DNA of 40,014 bases, from NCBI GenBank assembly GCA_020621965.1, contig JAHRYV010000029.1, positions 1-40,014 on the forward strand, in the 5' to 3' direction. Source of the DNA: Curvibacter sp. (GTDB taxonomy: Bacteria; Pseudomonadota; Gammaproteobacteria; Burkholderiales; Burkholderiaceae_C). This document shows, in pieces, positions 28,210 to 40,014 of the stretch. Numbering within the stretch: position 1 is the stretch's first letter; every line of letters starts with the position of its first letter. Below the pieces are notes generated by a model, which saw only the letters and a list, made by a program, of their open reading frames with translations, ran no database searches and had not been told where the DNA came from. Both the position numbers and the translations under genes were made by a program.

Positions 28210-29316
28210 TCAGCGTGTGTTGCGTTCGAGGTAGCGTTTGCGCCAGAACAGCAGGGCCAGGCCGGCGCCGATCAAACCCATGGACGCCACGGCCCACCAG
28301 AAGCCGCTGTCTTCGTGGATCAGCGGGATGGAATCGAAGTTCATGCCGAAGATGCCGGCGATCAGGTTCAGCGGCAGGAAGATGGCGGTGAGCACGGTCA
28401 GCGTGCGCATGATGCCGTTGGTGCGGTTGCTCTGGGCGTTGAAGTGCATCTGCACCGCCGTCTCGATGCTCTGCTCCAGCCGGCGCACGTGGTGCACCAC
28501 GCGCTCGATGTGCTCCAGCACGTCGCGGCTGCGCACCAGCAGCAGGTCCCGTTCGCGCTGCGCCGCCGGCGTGTCGGCCTCGGGCCAGGTCTTGACGGTC
28601 TCGATCCAGTCCTGGATGGCGGCGCGCTGGTCTTCGCAGACCTCGTCGAGCTGGTGCAGCGCCAGCCGCGCGTCGAGCAGGGCCGACCAGTTGGAAAAGC
28701 GGGTGCGTGGATTGAGCAGCTCGGCCTGCCAGTGGTCGAGCTGGCGCGTCAGCTCGCGGCGCAATTCCAGAAAGCCGTCCACCATCAGGTTGACCACGCG
28801 CAGCATCAGATCGGCCGAGGAGGTAGGCAGGCGGTGACTGGCGTTGCGCAGTTCGCTGGCCGTGCTCTGCAGCAGGCGTGTCGCATAGGCTTCGCGGGCT
28901 GCGCCGTCGGCCGGGTGGACCGACAGCAGCACACGCTCGAAGACGGCAAAACCGACCGGACTGGTGTCGATATGCCGCAGGATGGGCGGGCCGCCGCGCC
29001 GGGAAGCCGCCGGCAGGGGCTGGCTCGTGCCCTCGACCGCACCCGTGGCCGTGGCGGCCAGCCGGCGAAAGACCAGCAGGTCGTATTGCGAGGTGTAGTC
29101 AAAGCGCGAGGGCAACTGCGCGTTCAGCAGATCGGACACGTGCAGGTCCAGCAGCTGTGTGCCGCACAGATTCTGCAAGGCGGCCTGCAGCTCGGCCAGC
29201 TGGCCCCGCAGCTCCTCGCGGGTGCAGGCGATCCACAGATGGCCCTGCGCGGGTAGCTGCGCGGGCGGGGCGTCGCTTTCGCTGACGCCGGCGGGGCTGA
29301 TGGTGAAGACGCGCAT
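28210..29316 (-). CDS. CorA-family divalent metal ion transporter
   Basis: CorA-type channel for magnesium or other divalent ions; 368 residues. The first ~290 residues are the cytoplasmic domain with a long helix region (RDVLEHIERVVHHVRRLEQSIETAVQMHF in part). It ends in two membrane spans with the selectivity motif G324-M-N326 (IFGMNF) and a short basic C-terminal tail. The GMN motif points to CorA rather than ZntB. The start is ATG 29316 (MRVFTISPAG); the frame stays open further upstream through the transposase region, which is chance. It is divergent from the transposase gene. Confidence 0.92.
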   Translation of the reverse strand: MRVFTISPAGVSESDAPPAQLPAQGHLWIACTREELRGQLAELQAALQNLCGTQLLDLHVSDLLNAQLPSRFDYTSQYDLLVFRRLAATATGAVEGTSQPLPAASRRGGPPILRHIDTSPVGFAVFERVLLSVHPADGAAREAYATRLLQSTASELRNASHRLPTSSADLMLRVVNLMVDGFLELRRELTRQLDHWQAELLNPRTRFSNWSALLDARLALHQLDEVCEDQRAAIQDWIETVKTWPEADTPAAQRERDLLLVRSRDVLEHIERVVHHVRRLEQSIETAVQMHFNAQSNRTNGIMRTLTVLTAIFLPLNLIAGIFGMNFDSIPLIHEDSGFWWAVASMGLIGAGLALLFWRKRYLERNTR

Positions 29317-29388
29317 GCTGGTTTCCGGGGGGCGAACGGCTTGCCAAATCGCTACAGTGTGGCCCATAAGAATACAGGGAGAAGCGGC

Positions 29389-30093
29389 ATGCCCAGAATG
29401 GTGCGTATCGTATTGCCAGGTTACCCCCACCACATTGTCCAGCGCGGCCACAATCGTCAGGTCATCTTTGCGCAGGAGGAGGACTATGTTGGCTATCTGG
29501 CAAATCTTCAGGAGCTCAAGCTTACTTTCGGCATCGGCATCTACGCCTATTGCCTCATGACCAACCACGTGCACCTGTTGCTGCAGCCCGGCGAGGCCGT
29601 CGCGGACCTGGGTGCTTTCATGAAGGCGCTGGCCGCCCGTACCACGCGCTACTTCAATCGCCTGGAAGGTCGCAGCGGCACTTTGTGGGAGAGCCGCTAC
29701 AAGTCCAGCCCGGTGCAGACGGAACAATACCTGCTGGCCTGCTGTCGTTATGTTGAACTCAACCCGGTCCGCGCCCGCATGGTGGCGCACCCGGGGGAAT
29801 ACCGCTGGTCGAGCTACGCGGCGCGCATGGGTGGGCCGGATTGCGAGTGGCTGGACCTGGACCCGATGTATCTGGCCCTCGGGCAGGATGATGCGACCCG
29901 ACGCGAGCGCTACCAGACCTTTCTGGAAGACGCGATTCCCCTTGGCGAATGGGCGCTCATACGCGAATCCGTCAAGCGCGGACAGCTGACCGGCAACAGC
30001 CGCTTTGTCGAAGCCGTCGAACAGATCGTTGGGCGCAGGATAGAGCGACGCGGCCCGGGTCGGCCGCAGAAGGCGGGACTGGAGACAGAATAA
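29389..30093 (+). mobile_element. REP-associated tyrosine transposase (RAYT, Y1/IS200-like)
   Basis: Single-strand-type HUH transposase, 234 residues. The HUH pair is H60-V-H62 in YCLMTNHVHLLLQP, and the catalytic Tyr is Y114 or Y121 in TEQYLLACCRYVELNPVRAR. The N-terminal MPRMVRIVLPGYPHHIVQRGHN and the basic C-terminus RRIERRGPGRPQK are characteristic of RAYTs. GGGAGA precedes the ATG at 29389. There are no neighbouring inverted terminal repeats of classical IS type. Immediately downstream is a short GGGGA/TCCCC palindrome, probably the REP-like partner. The frame is intact. Confidence 0.92.
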
Positions 30094-30094
30094 T

Positions 30095-33760
<3,666 letters not shown>

Positions 33761-33766
33761 TCACCC

Positions 33767-33866
33767 CGGGTGGTTCGCCACCCCCCGCTTTTCCTCCCTG
33801 AGCGGGGCCTTGATGTGTGACAGCAAAAAAGGCTTGCAACCCCGGCTTCGTGCCGGGGTTTTTTTT
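33767..33866 (+). ncRNA. Candidate trans-acting small RNA, about 100 nt
   Basis: Three consecutive hairpins with no coding frame: GGGTGG-TTCG-CCACCC (33768-33783), CCCCGCT/AGCGGGG (33783-33807, sharing one base with the first) and a terminal stem with 9-bp arms 33838-33846 and 33852-33860. Eight Ts (33859-33866) follow. The ~30-nt single-stranded stretch between the second and third hairpins (CAGCAAAAAAGG in its middle) is A-rich and could bind Hfq or base-pair with targets. A promoter ends seven bases upstream. It lies between divergent hemB and hemJ. Function unknown. Confidence 0.5.
33838..33866 (+). terminator. Strong intrinsic terminator between hemB and hemJ
   Basis: AACCCCGGC-TTCGT-GCCGGGGTT, a perfect 9-bp stem with a 5-nt loop, runs into eight Ts. 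There is no gene upstream on this strand, since hemB is transcribed away, so it must end a non-coding transcript. This is the main reason to propose the small RNA. Confidence 0.9.
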
Positions 33867-33976
33867 GGGCGGTGGCCCGCTGCGCTTGACTTGCTCCTGC
33901 GGGCCAAGTTGGTCTTCGACGCAAGCCGCCATGCGGCTGGTGCCTCCTGCTCTGAGTCTCGGTCTAAACTCGGCCC

Positions 33977-34405
33977 ATGCTCTGGGTCAAAGCCTTCCAT
34001 ATCGTCTTCGTGGCCAGCTGGTTCGCCGGCCTGTTTTATCTGCCGCGCATCTTCGTGAACCTGGCCATGGTGCCGGCGGACTCGGTGGCCGAGCGCGAGC
34101 GTCTGCTGCTGATGGCGGGCAAGCTGCTGCGTTTCACCACCATCCTGGCCGTGCCGGCCCTGGTGCTGGGCTTCTGGCTCTGGCTGGGTTACGGCATCGG
34201 CAAGGGTCCGGGCAATGGCTGGCTGCACGCCAAGCTGACCGTGGTGGCGCTGGTGCTCGGTTATCACCACGCCTGCGGGGTGTTGCTCAAGAAGTTCCGC
34301 CGGGGCGAGAGCCAGCGCGGCCATGTCTGGTTCCGCTGGTTCAATGAGCTGCCGGTGCTGTTGCTGCTGGCCGCGGTGGTGCTGGTGGTGGTCAAGCCTT
34401 TCTGA
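33977..34405 (+). CDS. hemJ: Protoporphyrinogen IX oxidase HemJ (UPF0093)
   Basis: Membrane enzyme oxidising protoporphyrinogen IX to protoporphyrin IX, late in heme synthesis. The 142-residue protein has four hydrophobic spans. The conserved HemJ residues are His8 in VKAFHIVFVASWFAGLFYLPR and Lys86 in WLHAKLTVV. Length and motif order match the family. Pairing with divergent hemB puts an early and a late heme gene on opposite sides of one short intergenic region. No strong ribosome site precedes the ATG. Confidence 0.92.
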   Translation: MLWVKAFHIVFVASWFAGLFYLPRIFVNLAMVPADSVAERERLLLMAGKLLRFTTILAVPALVLGFWLWLGYGIGKGPGNGWLHAKLTVVALVLGYHHACGVLLKKFRRGESQRGHVWFRWFNELPVLLLLAAVVLVVVKPF

Positions 34406-34418
34406 AGTGCCAGGTGGC

Positions 34419-35531
34419 ATGCCGGCACACAAGACCTCCGCCTGGCCCCTGAGTCTGGTCTACGTCGGGCTGGTGGTCTATGCCAGCCTGTACCCCTTTG
34501 CCGACTGGCGCGATCAGGGGGCGTTGCCCTGGGATTTCCTGCTGGCGCCCTGGCCGGCCTACTGGACGGGTTTTGACCTGCTGGCCAATGTGCTGGGTTA
34601 TGCCCCTCTGGGCTTTCTGCTGGCGCTGGGTGCCTTGCGCACGGGTCATGGCCGCCTTGCCGTGCTGTGGGCCGCCCTGGGCGCGGGCAGCTTGTCGTTG
34701 GCGTTGGAAACACTGCAGAGTTTCCTGCCGGCGCGCGTGCCCTCCAATCTGGATTTCGCCCTCAATCTCGCCGGTGCCTGGGCCGGGGCGGTGGTGGCGA
34801 CCTTGCTGGAGAAGTGGGGGGCACTGGACCGCTGGATGCGCTTTCGGGGCCGCTGGTTTGCCGACGACGCCCGCGGCGCCCTGGTGCTGATGGCCCTGTG
34901 GCCGTTTGCGCTGCTGTTTCCGGCCTCGGTCCCCCTGGGGCTGGGGCAGGTGTTCGAGCGGGTGGAGGCGGCCCTGGCCGATCTGTTGCTCGACACGCCG
35001 TTCCTGGAGTGGCTGCCCATGCGCGATGTCGAGTTGCAGCCCCTGGTGCCCCTGGCGGAGATGAGTTGTGTGATGTTCGGGGCGCTCATTCCCTGCCTGC
35101 TCGGCTTCAGCGTCATTGCCTCGCCGGCGCGCCGGGCGGTGTTTGTGGTGACGGTGTTCGCGGTCGGTCTGGGGGCCACCCTGCTGTCCTCGGCCCTGAG
35201 TTACGGTCCCATGCACGCCTGGGCCTGGGTCAATCTGCCCGTCAAGACGGGCCTGCTGCTGGCGGCGCTGCTGGCCGTGTTGCTGCTGCGGGTCTCCGGC
35301 CGGTTCTGCGCGATCCTGCTGCTGCTGGCCTTGAGCATAGACCTCGCGGTGATCAACCAGGCGCCGCCCAGCGCCTACTTCGCCCTGACGCTGCAGACCT
35401 GGGAGCAGGGGCGTTTCATCCGTTTTCACGGGCTCGCCCAGTGGCTGGGCTGGCTCTGGCCCTACGCAGTGCTGCTGTATGTGCTGCTGCGTCTATGGGA
35501 TCAGAGTGTCGAGCCTAAAATTGTCGAATGA
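34419..35531 (+). CDS. VanZ-like membrane protein
   Basis: Multi-span inner-membrane protein with an N-terminal VanZ-like domain, function unknown. The 370-residue product has about nine hydrophobic segments. The VanZ region includes YASLYPFADWRDQG and WTGFDLLANVLGYAPLGFLLALG. SLALETLQSFLPARVPSNLDFALNLAGAWAGA shows the conserved Glu-Gln-Arg/Ser-Asn-Asp pattern in part. The start ATG at 34419 follows hemJ by 13 bases; the AGGTGG site is close to it. The stop overlaps the next start (ATGA). Whether it belongs with wall metabolism is unproven. Confidence 0.85.
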   Translation: MPAHKTSAWPLSLVYVGLVVYASLYPFADWRDQGALPWDFLLAPWPAYWTGFDLLANVLGYAPLGFLLALGALRTGHGRLAVLWAALGAGSLSLALETLQSFLPARVPSNLDFALNLAGAWAGAVVATLLEKWGALDRWMRFRGRWFADDARGALVLMALWPFALLFPASVPLGLGQVFERVEAALADLLLDTPFLEWLPMRDVELQPLVPLAEMSCVMFGALIPCLLGFSVIASPARRAVFVVTVFAVGLGATLLSSALSYGPMHAWAWVNLPVKTGLLLAALLAVLLLRVSGRFCAILLLLALSIDLAVINQAPPSAYFALTLQTWEQGRFIRFHGLAQWLGWLWPYAVLLYVLLRLWDQSVEPKIVE

Positions 35532-35872
35532 GCACGACCTCCGCCCCCTCCTACTACAAACGACACATCTTCTTCTGCCTGAACCAGCGTTCGGCCGGCG
35601 AGGCCTGCTGCGCCGACCACCAGGCCGAAGCCGCCTTCGACCGCTGCAAATCCCTGGTCAAGGCCGCCGGCCTGAACGGCCCGGGGCAGGTGCGCGTCAA
35701 TCGCGCCGGCTGCCTGGACCGCTGCGCGGGGGGGCCGGTGGCCGTGGTCTATCCCGAGGCGGTCTGGTATTCCTATGTGGATGTGAGCGACATCGACGAG
35801 ATCGTCGAATCGCACCTGAAAAACGGCAAGGTGGTCGAGCGTCTGCTGACGCCGCCGCACGTGGGCCGATGA
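35528..35872 (+). CDS. Thioredoxin-like [2Fe-2S] ferredoxin
   Basis: Small iron-sulfur protein of 114 residues. It has cysteines at C17, C27 or C28, C62 and C66 (FFCLNQ, EACCAD, GCLDRC), the spacing of thioredoxin-fold [2Fe-2S] ferredoxins. No signal peptide, so it is cytoplasmic. Start and stop overlap the flanking genes by four bases each, so it is translated with the VanZ-like and hydrolase genes. Its redox partner is not evident. Confidence 0.9.
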   Translation: MSTTSAPSYYKRHIFFCLNQRSAGEACCADHQAEAAFDRCKSLVKAAGLNGPGQVRVNRAGCLDRCAGGPVAVVYPEAVWYSYVDVSDIDEIVESHLKNGKVVERLLTPPHVGR

Positions 35873-36504
35873 ACGCCCAGACCGAGAGGCTGGTGCTGGC
35901 GGGACCGGCCGGCCGCATCGAAGCCCTGCTGGATACGCCGCCCGCGGAGGTCACGCCGCGCGGCACGGCCATCATTGCCCATCCGCATCCGCTGTTCGGC
36001 GGCACCATGGACAACAAGGTGGTGCAGACGCTGGCGCGTGCCTTTGTGCAGTGCGGCTGGTCTGTCGTGCGCTTCAACTTCCGCGGTGTGGGCGCCACCG
36101 AGGGTGTGCACGACGAGGGGCGGGGCGAGACGCAGGATCTGCTGGCGGTGGTGCAGCAGTGCGCGCCCGAGGGCGCGCTGGCGCTGGCCGGTTTCTCCTT
36201 CGGCTCCTTTGTCATGAGCCAGGCGCTGGCCTCGTTGTGGCCGGCGCGCCAGATCGACAAGGTGGTGTTCGTCGGGGCTGCCGCCAGCCGTTTCCAGGTG
36301 GCCACGGTGCCGCCGGAACTGCACGAACGTACCCTGGTGATCCACGGCGAGCACGACGACACCGTGCCGCTGGCGGCGGTCATGGACTGGGCCCGGCCGC
36401 AGGTGCTGCCGGTGACGGTGGTGCCGGGAGGCAGCCATTTCTTCCATGGGCAGTTGCCGCTGCTCAAGAGCCTGGTGGTGCGCCACCTGACCGCCGCAAC
36501 GTGA
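35869..36504 (+). CDS. Alpha/beta hydrolase
   Basis: Serine-type alpha/beta hydrolase, 211 residues, of the family annotated as alpha/beta superfamily hydrolases with an IIAHPHPLFGGTMDNKVV oxyanion-type motif. The nucleophile elbow is GFSFGS (Ser), the acid is in HGEHDDTVPL and the histidine in GGSHFFHGQ. No signal peptide. The ATG at 35869 overlaps the ferredoxin stop, and the stop overlaps the GTG start of the next gene. Substrate unknown. Confidence 0.9.
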   Translation: MNAQTERLVLAGPAGRIEALLDTPPAEVTPRGTAIIAHPHPLFGGTMDNKVVQTLARAFVQCGWSVVRFNFRGVGATEGVHDEGRGETQDLLAVVQQCAPEGALALAGFSFGSFVMSQALASLWPARQIDKVVFVGAAASRFQVATVPPELHERTLVIHGEHDDTVPLAAVMDWARPQVLPVTVVPGGSHFFHGQLPLLKSLVVRHLTAAT

Positions 36505-37679
36505 AAAGACGTCTGTGGTCCGTGCTGGCCGCCGCCGCGCTGCTGCTGGGGGGCGCCGCTTCGGCGCAGCTTTTGCCCCAGCCGCCCGAGATCGCGGCGC
36601 GCGCCTACCTGCTGCTGGATCTGAGCAGCGACCAGCAGCTGGCCGCCAAGGAGGCCGATACGCCCATCCAGGCCGCGGAGCTGACCAAGCTGATGACGGC
36701 CTACCTGGTGTTCGACGCCCTGCGGGTGGGCAAGCTGGACCTGGAGCAGACCATGGCCGTCAGCGAACGGGCCCAGCGGCAGCCTGGTGCGCGCATGTTT
36801 CTCGAACCCGGCATGAAGGTGCCGGTGGAAGACCTGATCAAGGGCCTGCTGGTGCAGTCCGCCAACGATGCGGCCGTGACCCTGGCCGAAGGAACCGCCG
36901 GCAGCGAGGAGCGTTTCGTCCAGCTGATGAACGAGCAGGCCCAGAGCCTGGGCCTGAAGGCGACGCGTTTTGCCAATGCCACCGGCCTTGCCGCGCCCGG
37001 CCAGCAAAGCACGGCGCGTGACCTGGGGGTCCTGGCCACAAGACTGCTGCGCGATTTCCCGGACTACGCGCATTTCCATGGCATCCGCAAGTACCGCTAC
37101 GCCGGTGCCCCGCCGGCCAACGACAACAACCGCAATCTGCTGCTGTTTCGCGACCCGTCGGTGGACGGACTGGCGACGGGCCACAACGCTGCCGCCGGTT
37201 ACTGCATGATTGCCACGGCTCGGCGCGACTTTCCCCATCTGGGGCCGTCGGGGACCGCCGGCCCTCGGCGCCTGCTGGCGGTCGTGCTCGGCACCGACGG
37301 CGAGAACGCCCGCGCCGGTGAAACCCAGAAGCTGCTGAACTGGGGTTACACCGCTTTCGAGGCGATCAAGCTGTTCGAGGCCGACCAGGCAGTGCTGACG
37401 CCGGCGGTCTGGAAAGGCCGATCGACCCGGGCCCGGCTGGGCCGCCCGCAGGCCGTTGTGGTGTCGGTGCCGGCCGGCAGCGGCAAGCGCCTGCGGATCG
37501 AGGCCAGCCGGCCCGAGCCTCTGGTGGCACCCTTGGCGAAGGGGCAGGCCGTGGGCATGCTCAAAGTATACGTTGGCGAGCACACACTCACCAATATTCC
37601 TTTGTATGCGCTGGACCGGGTCGAGGAGGCCGGGTTGATGGGCCGGGCCTGGGACGCCTTCCGGCTCTGGATCCAGTAG
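36501..37679 (+). CDS. D-Ala-D-Ala carboxypeptidase homologue lacking catalytic residues
   Basis: Penicillin-binding protein 5/6-like (DacA/DacC) family, exported (signal peptide VKRRLWSVLAAAALLLGGAASA) with a C-terminal amphipathic anchor (GRAWDAFRLWIQ). The fold is intact at 392 residues, but the catalytic serine of the SxxK motif is glutamate: E60-L-T-K63. The KTG motif is A225-T-G227. The SxN motif S120-A-N122 is kept. It should therefore lack acyl-enzyme chemistry and be a pseudoenzyme, perhaps scaffolding or binding peptidoglycan. GTG start at 36501 overlaps the hydrolase stop. No frame disruption is seen, so it looks selected, not decaying. Confidence 0.93.
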   Translation: MKRRLWSVLAAAALLLGGAASAQLLPQPPEIAARAYLLLDLSSDQQLAAKEADTPIQAAELTKLMTAYLVFDALRVGKLDLEQTMAVSERAQRQPGARMFLEPGMKVPVEDLIKGLLVQSANDAAVTLAEGTAGSEERFVQLMNEQAQSLGLKATRFANATGLAAPGQQSTARDLGVLATRLLRDFPDYAHFHGIRKYRYAGAPPANDNNRNLLLFRDPSVDGLATGHNAAAGYCMIATARRDFPHLGPSGTAGPRRLLAVVLGTDGENARAGETQKLLNWGYTAFEAIKLFEADQAVLTPAVWKGRSTRARLGRPQAVVVSVPAGSGKRLRIEASRPEPLVAPLAKGQAVGMLKVYVGEHTLTNIPLYALDRVEEAGLMGRAWDAFRLWIQ

Positions 37680-37731
37680 CGCGCCCGGCCTTCCGGCGGG
37701 GCCGGCCGGGCTGTAAATCCCCGGGTTTCCA

Positions 37732-37760
37732 TTGCGTCTGCGGGACTCACCTGATACACT
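37732..37760 (+). promoter_or_regulatory. Promoter of the str operon
   Basis: TTGCGT and TACACT with a 17-base spacer, about 70 bases before the rpsL start. Just downstream of the expected start point, TTCGGAA-T-TTCCGAA (37770-37784) forms a near-perfect inverted repeat that could be an operator or a 5' hairpin. Confidence 0.55.
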
Positions 37761-37829
37761 CGAAGGCTTTTCGGAATTTCCGAAGGGTTTCACGTTTTCG
37801 TTTTTCCAAACGTTGAGGGACGTTTTTAA

Positions 37830-38207
37830 ATGCCAACCATTAACCAGCTCGTGCGTCAGGGGCGCGAGGTCGAAACGACCAAGTCCAAGAGCCCCGCGAT
37901 GCAAAACTCGCCGCAGCGCCGCGGTGTGTGCACCCGTGTGTACACCACGACGCCCAAGAAGCCGAACTCCGCTCTGCGTAAGGTCGCCAAGGTGCGCCTG
38001 ACCAACGGTTTCGAAGTCATTTCCTACATCGGTGGTGAAGGCCACAACCTGCAGGAGCACTCCGTGGTGCTCGTGCGCGGCGGTCGTGTCAAGGACCTGC
38101 CGGGTGTGCGTTACCACATCGTGCGTGGCTCGCTCGACCTGCAAGGCGTGAAAGACCGCAAGCAGTCGCGTTCCAAGTACGGCGCCAAGCGTCCGAAGAA
38201 GGCCTGA
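37830..38207 (+). CDS. rpsL: Small ribosomal subunit protein uS12
   Basis: Ribosomal protein S12 at the decoding centre, 125 residues. It is near-identical in pattern to the E. coli protein, with [13 protein letters not shown] and [13 protein letters not shown]. Lys43 and the later Lys in VKDLPG are the wild-type, streptomycin-sensitive residues. It is the first gene of the str operon; GAGGGA precedes the ATG. Confidence 0.99.
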   Translation: MPTINQLVRQGREVETTKSKSPAMQNSPQRRGVCTRVYTTTPKKPNSALRKVAKVRLTNGFEVISYIGGEGHNLQEHSVVLVRGGRVKDLPGVRYHIVRGSLDLQGVKDRKQSRSKYGAKRPKKA

Positions 38208-38369
38208 TCGGGCTTTCAAGATAGTTAGTCGGTGTTCGTATCGTCTTGCGCGGGCGGTCCGGACGTAGTGACCCGAAGCTCGGAATCGTCCGGGTGGGTC
38301 GAGTAAGTGGGGGTCTGTATGGCTCTCGCGGTGTCCGAAAGGGCGCCAACTGAAGCAATGAGGTGAAAT
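38208..38369 (+). promoter_or_regulatory. rpsL-rpsG intercistronic region, possible S7 autoregulatory site
   Basis: A 162-base gap within the operon, longer than needed for translation start alone. It contains inverted repeats, including GGACG at 38262-38266 facing CGTCC at 38287-38291. In E. coli the equivalent region binds S7 for feedback control. Here this is inferred by analogy only; sequence identity to the E. coli site was not established. Confidence 0.35.
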
Positions 38370-38840
38370 ATGCCGCGTCGTCGCGAAGTCCCTAAACGTG
38401 AAATCCTGCCGGATCCGAAATTCGGCAATGTCGAGCTCTCCAAGTTCATGAACGTGATCATGGAAGGCGGCAAGAAGGCGGTTGCCGAGCGCATCATTTA
38501 CGGTGCCCTCGAAACCATTGGTCAGAAAACCGGCAAGGACCCGCTGGAGCTGTTCACGGTTGCCATCAACAACGTGAAGCCCATGGTCGAGGTGAAGTCC
38601 CGCCGCGTCGGTGGTGCCAACTACCAGGTGCCGGTGGAAGTGCGTCCGGTCCGTCGTCTGGCCCTGTCCATGCGCTGGCTCAAGGAAGCGGCCCGCAAGC
38701 GTGGCGAGAAGTCCATGGCCCTGCGCCTGGCCAACGAGATCATCGAGGCCACCGAAGGCCGCGGCGGTGCCATGAAGCGCCGTGACGAAGTGCACCGCAT
38801 GGCCGAAGCCAACAAGGCCTTCAGCCACTTCCGTTTCTAA
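38370..38840 (+). CDS. rpsG: Small ribosomal subunit protein uS7
   Basis: Ribosomal protein S7, an early-assembling 16S rRNA-binding protein of the 30S head. The 156-residue product shows [19 protein letters not shown] and the conserved basic helices [25 protein letters not shown] in part. GAGGTG precedes the ATG. It is the middle gene of the str operon and the likely autoregulator. Confidence 0.99.
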   Translation: MPRRREVPKREILPDPKFGNVELSKFMNVIMEGGKKAVAERIIYGALETIGQKTGKDPLELFTVAINNVKPMVEVKSRRVGGANYQVPVEVRPVRRLALSMRWLKEAARKRGEKSMALRLANEIIEATEGRGGAMKRRDEVHRMAEANKAFSHFRF

Positions 38841-38864
38841 GCCACAACTGCCCCACAGGTGCGC

Positions 38865-38885
38865 AGGCCCGCCACGAGCGGGCCT
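38865..38885 (+). promoter_or_regulatory. Hairpin between rpsG and fusA
   Basis: AGGCCCGC-CACGA-GCGGGCCT, a perfect 8-bp stem with a 5-nt loop, followed by GACCTGTTTT. With four Ts, not directly adjacent, it is a weak terminator at most. It could moderate readthrough into fusA or be an RNA-processing site. Confidence 0.5.
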
Positions 38886-38909
38886 GACCTGTTTTAACGA
38901 AAGACCATC

Positions 38910-40014
38910 ATGGCACGCAAAACGCCCATTGAGCGCTACCGCAATATCGGTATTTCCGCTCACATCGACGCCGGCAAGACCACCACGACCGAGCGTATCC
39001 TTTTCTACACCGGTGTGAACCACAAGATCGGTGAAGTGCACGACGGTGCGGCCACCATGGACTGGATGGAGCAGGAGCAGGAGCGTGGCATCACGATCAC
39101 CTCGGCTGCGACTACCTGTTTCTGGAAGGGCATGGAAATGTCCTATCCGGAGCACCGCTTCAACATCATCGACACTCCCGGCCACGTGGACTTCACCATC
39201 GAGGTGGAGCGTTCCATGCGCGTGCTGGACGGTGCCTGCATGGTCTACTGTGCCGTGGGCGGCGTGCAGCCGCAGTCGGAAACCGTCTGGCGCCAGGCCA
39301 ACAAGTACAAAGTGCCGCGTCTGGCCTTTGTGAACAAGATGGACCGCACCGGCGCCAACTTCTTCAAGGTCTATGACCAGATGAAGCTGCGTCTGAAGGC
39401 CAACCCTGTGCCGATCGTGATCCCGATCGGTGCCGAAGAGAACTTCACCGGCGTGGTCGATCTGATCAAGATGAAGGCCATCATCTGGGACGAGGCGTCC
39501 CAGGGCATGAAGTTCGAATACAAAGAGATTCCCGCCGAACTGCTCGAGTCCGCCAAGAAGTGGCGCGAAGGCATGGTCGAGGCCGCCGCCGAAGCCAGCG
39601 AGGAGCTGATGAACAAGTATCTTGAGGAAGGCGACCTGAGCGAAGCTGAAATCAAGCTGGGCATCCGCACCCGCACGATCGGCGCCGAGATCCAGCCCAT
39701 GCTGTGCGGTACCGCCTTCAAGAACAAGGGTGTGCAGCGCATGCTGGACGCCGTGATCGACTTCCTGCCCTCCCCGGTGGACATTCCTCCGGTGGGCGGC
39801 CTGGATGAGAACGAGAAGGAAACCAGCCGCAAGGCCGACGACGGCGAGAAATTCTCCGCCCTGGCGTTCAAGCTGATGACCGACCCCTTCGTCGGCCAGT
39901 TGACCTTCGTGCGTGTCTACTCCGGCGTGCTGACCAAGGGCGACACGGTCTACAACCCGATCAAGGGCAAGAAAGAGCGTATCGGCCGTATCGTGCAGAT
40001 GCACGCCAACGAGC
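38910..40014 (+). CDS. fusA: Elongation factor G (3' end missing)
   Basis: Translocation GTPase of the ribosome. The first 368 codons are present. The G domain has G1 AHIDAGKTT (17-25), G3 D88-TPG-H92 and G4 N142-KM-D145, followed by domain II ([18 protein letters not shown]). The start ATG at 38910 begins [15 protein letters not shown] as in other EF-G proteins. The gene runs off the window. It lies 69 bases after rpsG with the hairpin in between. Confidence 0.98.
   Translation, partial: MARKTPIERYRNIGISAHIDAGKTTTTERILFYTGVNHKIGEVHDGAATMDWMEQEQERGITITSAATTCFWKGMEMSYPEHRFNIIDTPGHVDFTIEVERSMRVLDGACMVYCAVGGVQPQSETVWRQANKYKVPRLAFVNKMDRTGANFFKVYDQMKLRLKANPVPIVIPIGAEENFTGVVDLIKMKAIIWDEASQGMKFEYKEIPAELLESAKKWREGMVEAAAEASEELMNKYLEEGDLSEAEIKLGIRTRTIGAEIQPMLCGTAFKNKGVQRMLDAVIDFLPSPVDIPPVGGLDENEKETSRKADDGEKFSALAFKLMTDPFVGQLTFVRVYSGVLTKGDTVYNPIKGKKERIGRIVQMHANE

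Noticed and set aside
37681..37712. GC-rich inverted repeat after the carboxypeptidase homologue as terminator
   Set aside because: No T-tract follows, so termination is not supported by sequence alone.
35697..40004. A 1435-codon open frame on the minus strand
   Set aside because: It lies opposite the hydrolase, carboxypeptidase, rpsL, rpsG and fusA genes. It is an antisense shadow of high-GC codon usage, with no ribosome site or domain.

Overview
The window is a high-GC, gene-dense stretch of a Gram-negative chromosome. It is most likely from a betaproteobacterium of the order Burkholderiales, probably Comamonadaceae. This is inferred from the mreBCD-mrdA cluster, the protein sequences, the TRAP transporter, the OmpW porin and the str operon (rpsL-rpsG-fusA); no database search was possible. 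Both ends cut through genes: mreB lacks its start and fusA lacks its end.

Layout. 1-4183: rod-shape and wall-elongation operon mreB-mreC-mreD-mrdA (+). 4196-5525: a TSUP permease (-) behind a leader with an intrinsic terminator, and a small unknown protein (+). 5522-8990: a frameshifted GMC oxidoreductase and methylmalonate-semialdehyde dehydrogenase (both -). A 255-bp gap between them holds two large hairpins that share one 28-nt loop in opposite orientation. 9082-9990: a divergent LysR regulator. 9991-11093: an AT-richer patch with small orphan genes. 11094-14242: a DASS-family anion transporter, a lipoprotein and an enoyl-CoA hydratase. 14364-17865: a four-gene Mla-type lipid-transport operon. 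17936-22571: a TRAP transporter behind a good sigma-54 promoter match, then a gamma-glutamyltransferase-like enzyme. 22579-24436: MarC, MaoC and SDR genes (-). 24499-27366: an isomerase, a dienelactone hydrolase, an amidohydrolase and a LON-domain protein (+). 27454-29316: OmpW and a CorA-type transporter (-). 29389-32659: a REP-associated (RAYT) transposase followed by a truncated metalloprotease/adhesin fragment that abuts hemB. 32617-34405: hemB (-) and hemJ (+), with a candidate small RNA between them. 34419-37679: VanZ-like protein, thioredoxin-like ferredoxin, alpha/beta hydrolase and a DD-carboxypeptidase homologue in tightly overlapping genes (+). 37732-40014: the str operon.

The most unusual signals are: the twin hairpins at 7257-7457; the DD-carboxypeptidase homologue that has lost both its catalytic serine (Glu60) and the KTG lysine (Ala225); a compact sRNA candidate with its own promoter and terminator at 33732-33866; the terminator 18 bases before the TSUP start codon; and the RAYT/adhesin scar beside hemB. 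Most of the remaining content is ordinary core metabolism and envelope biology.
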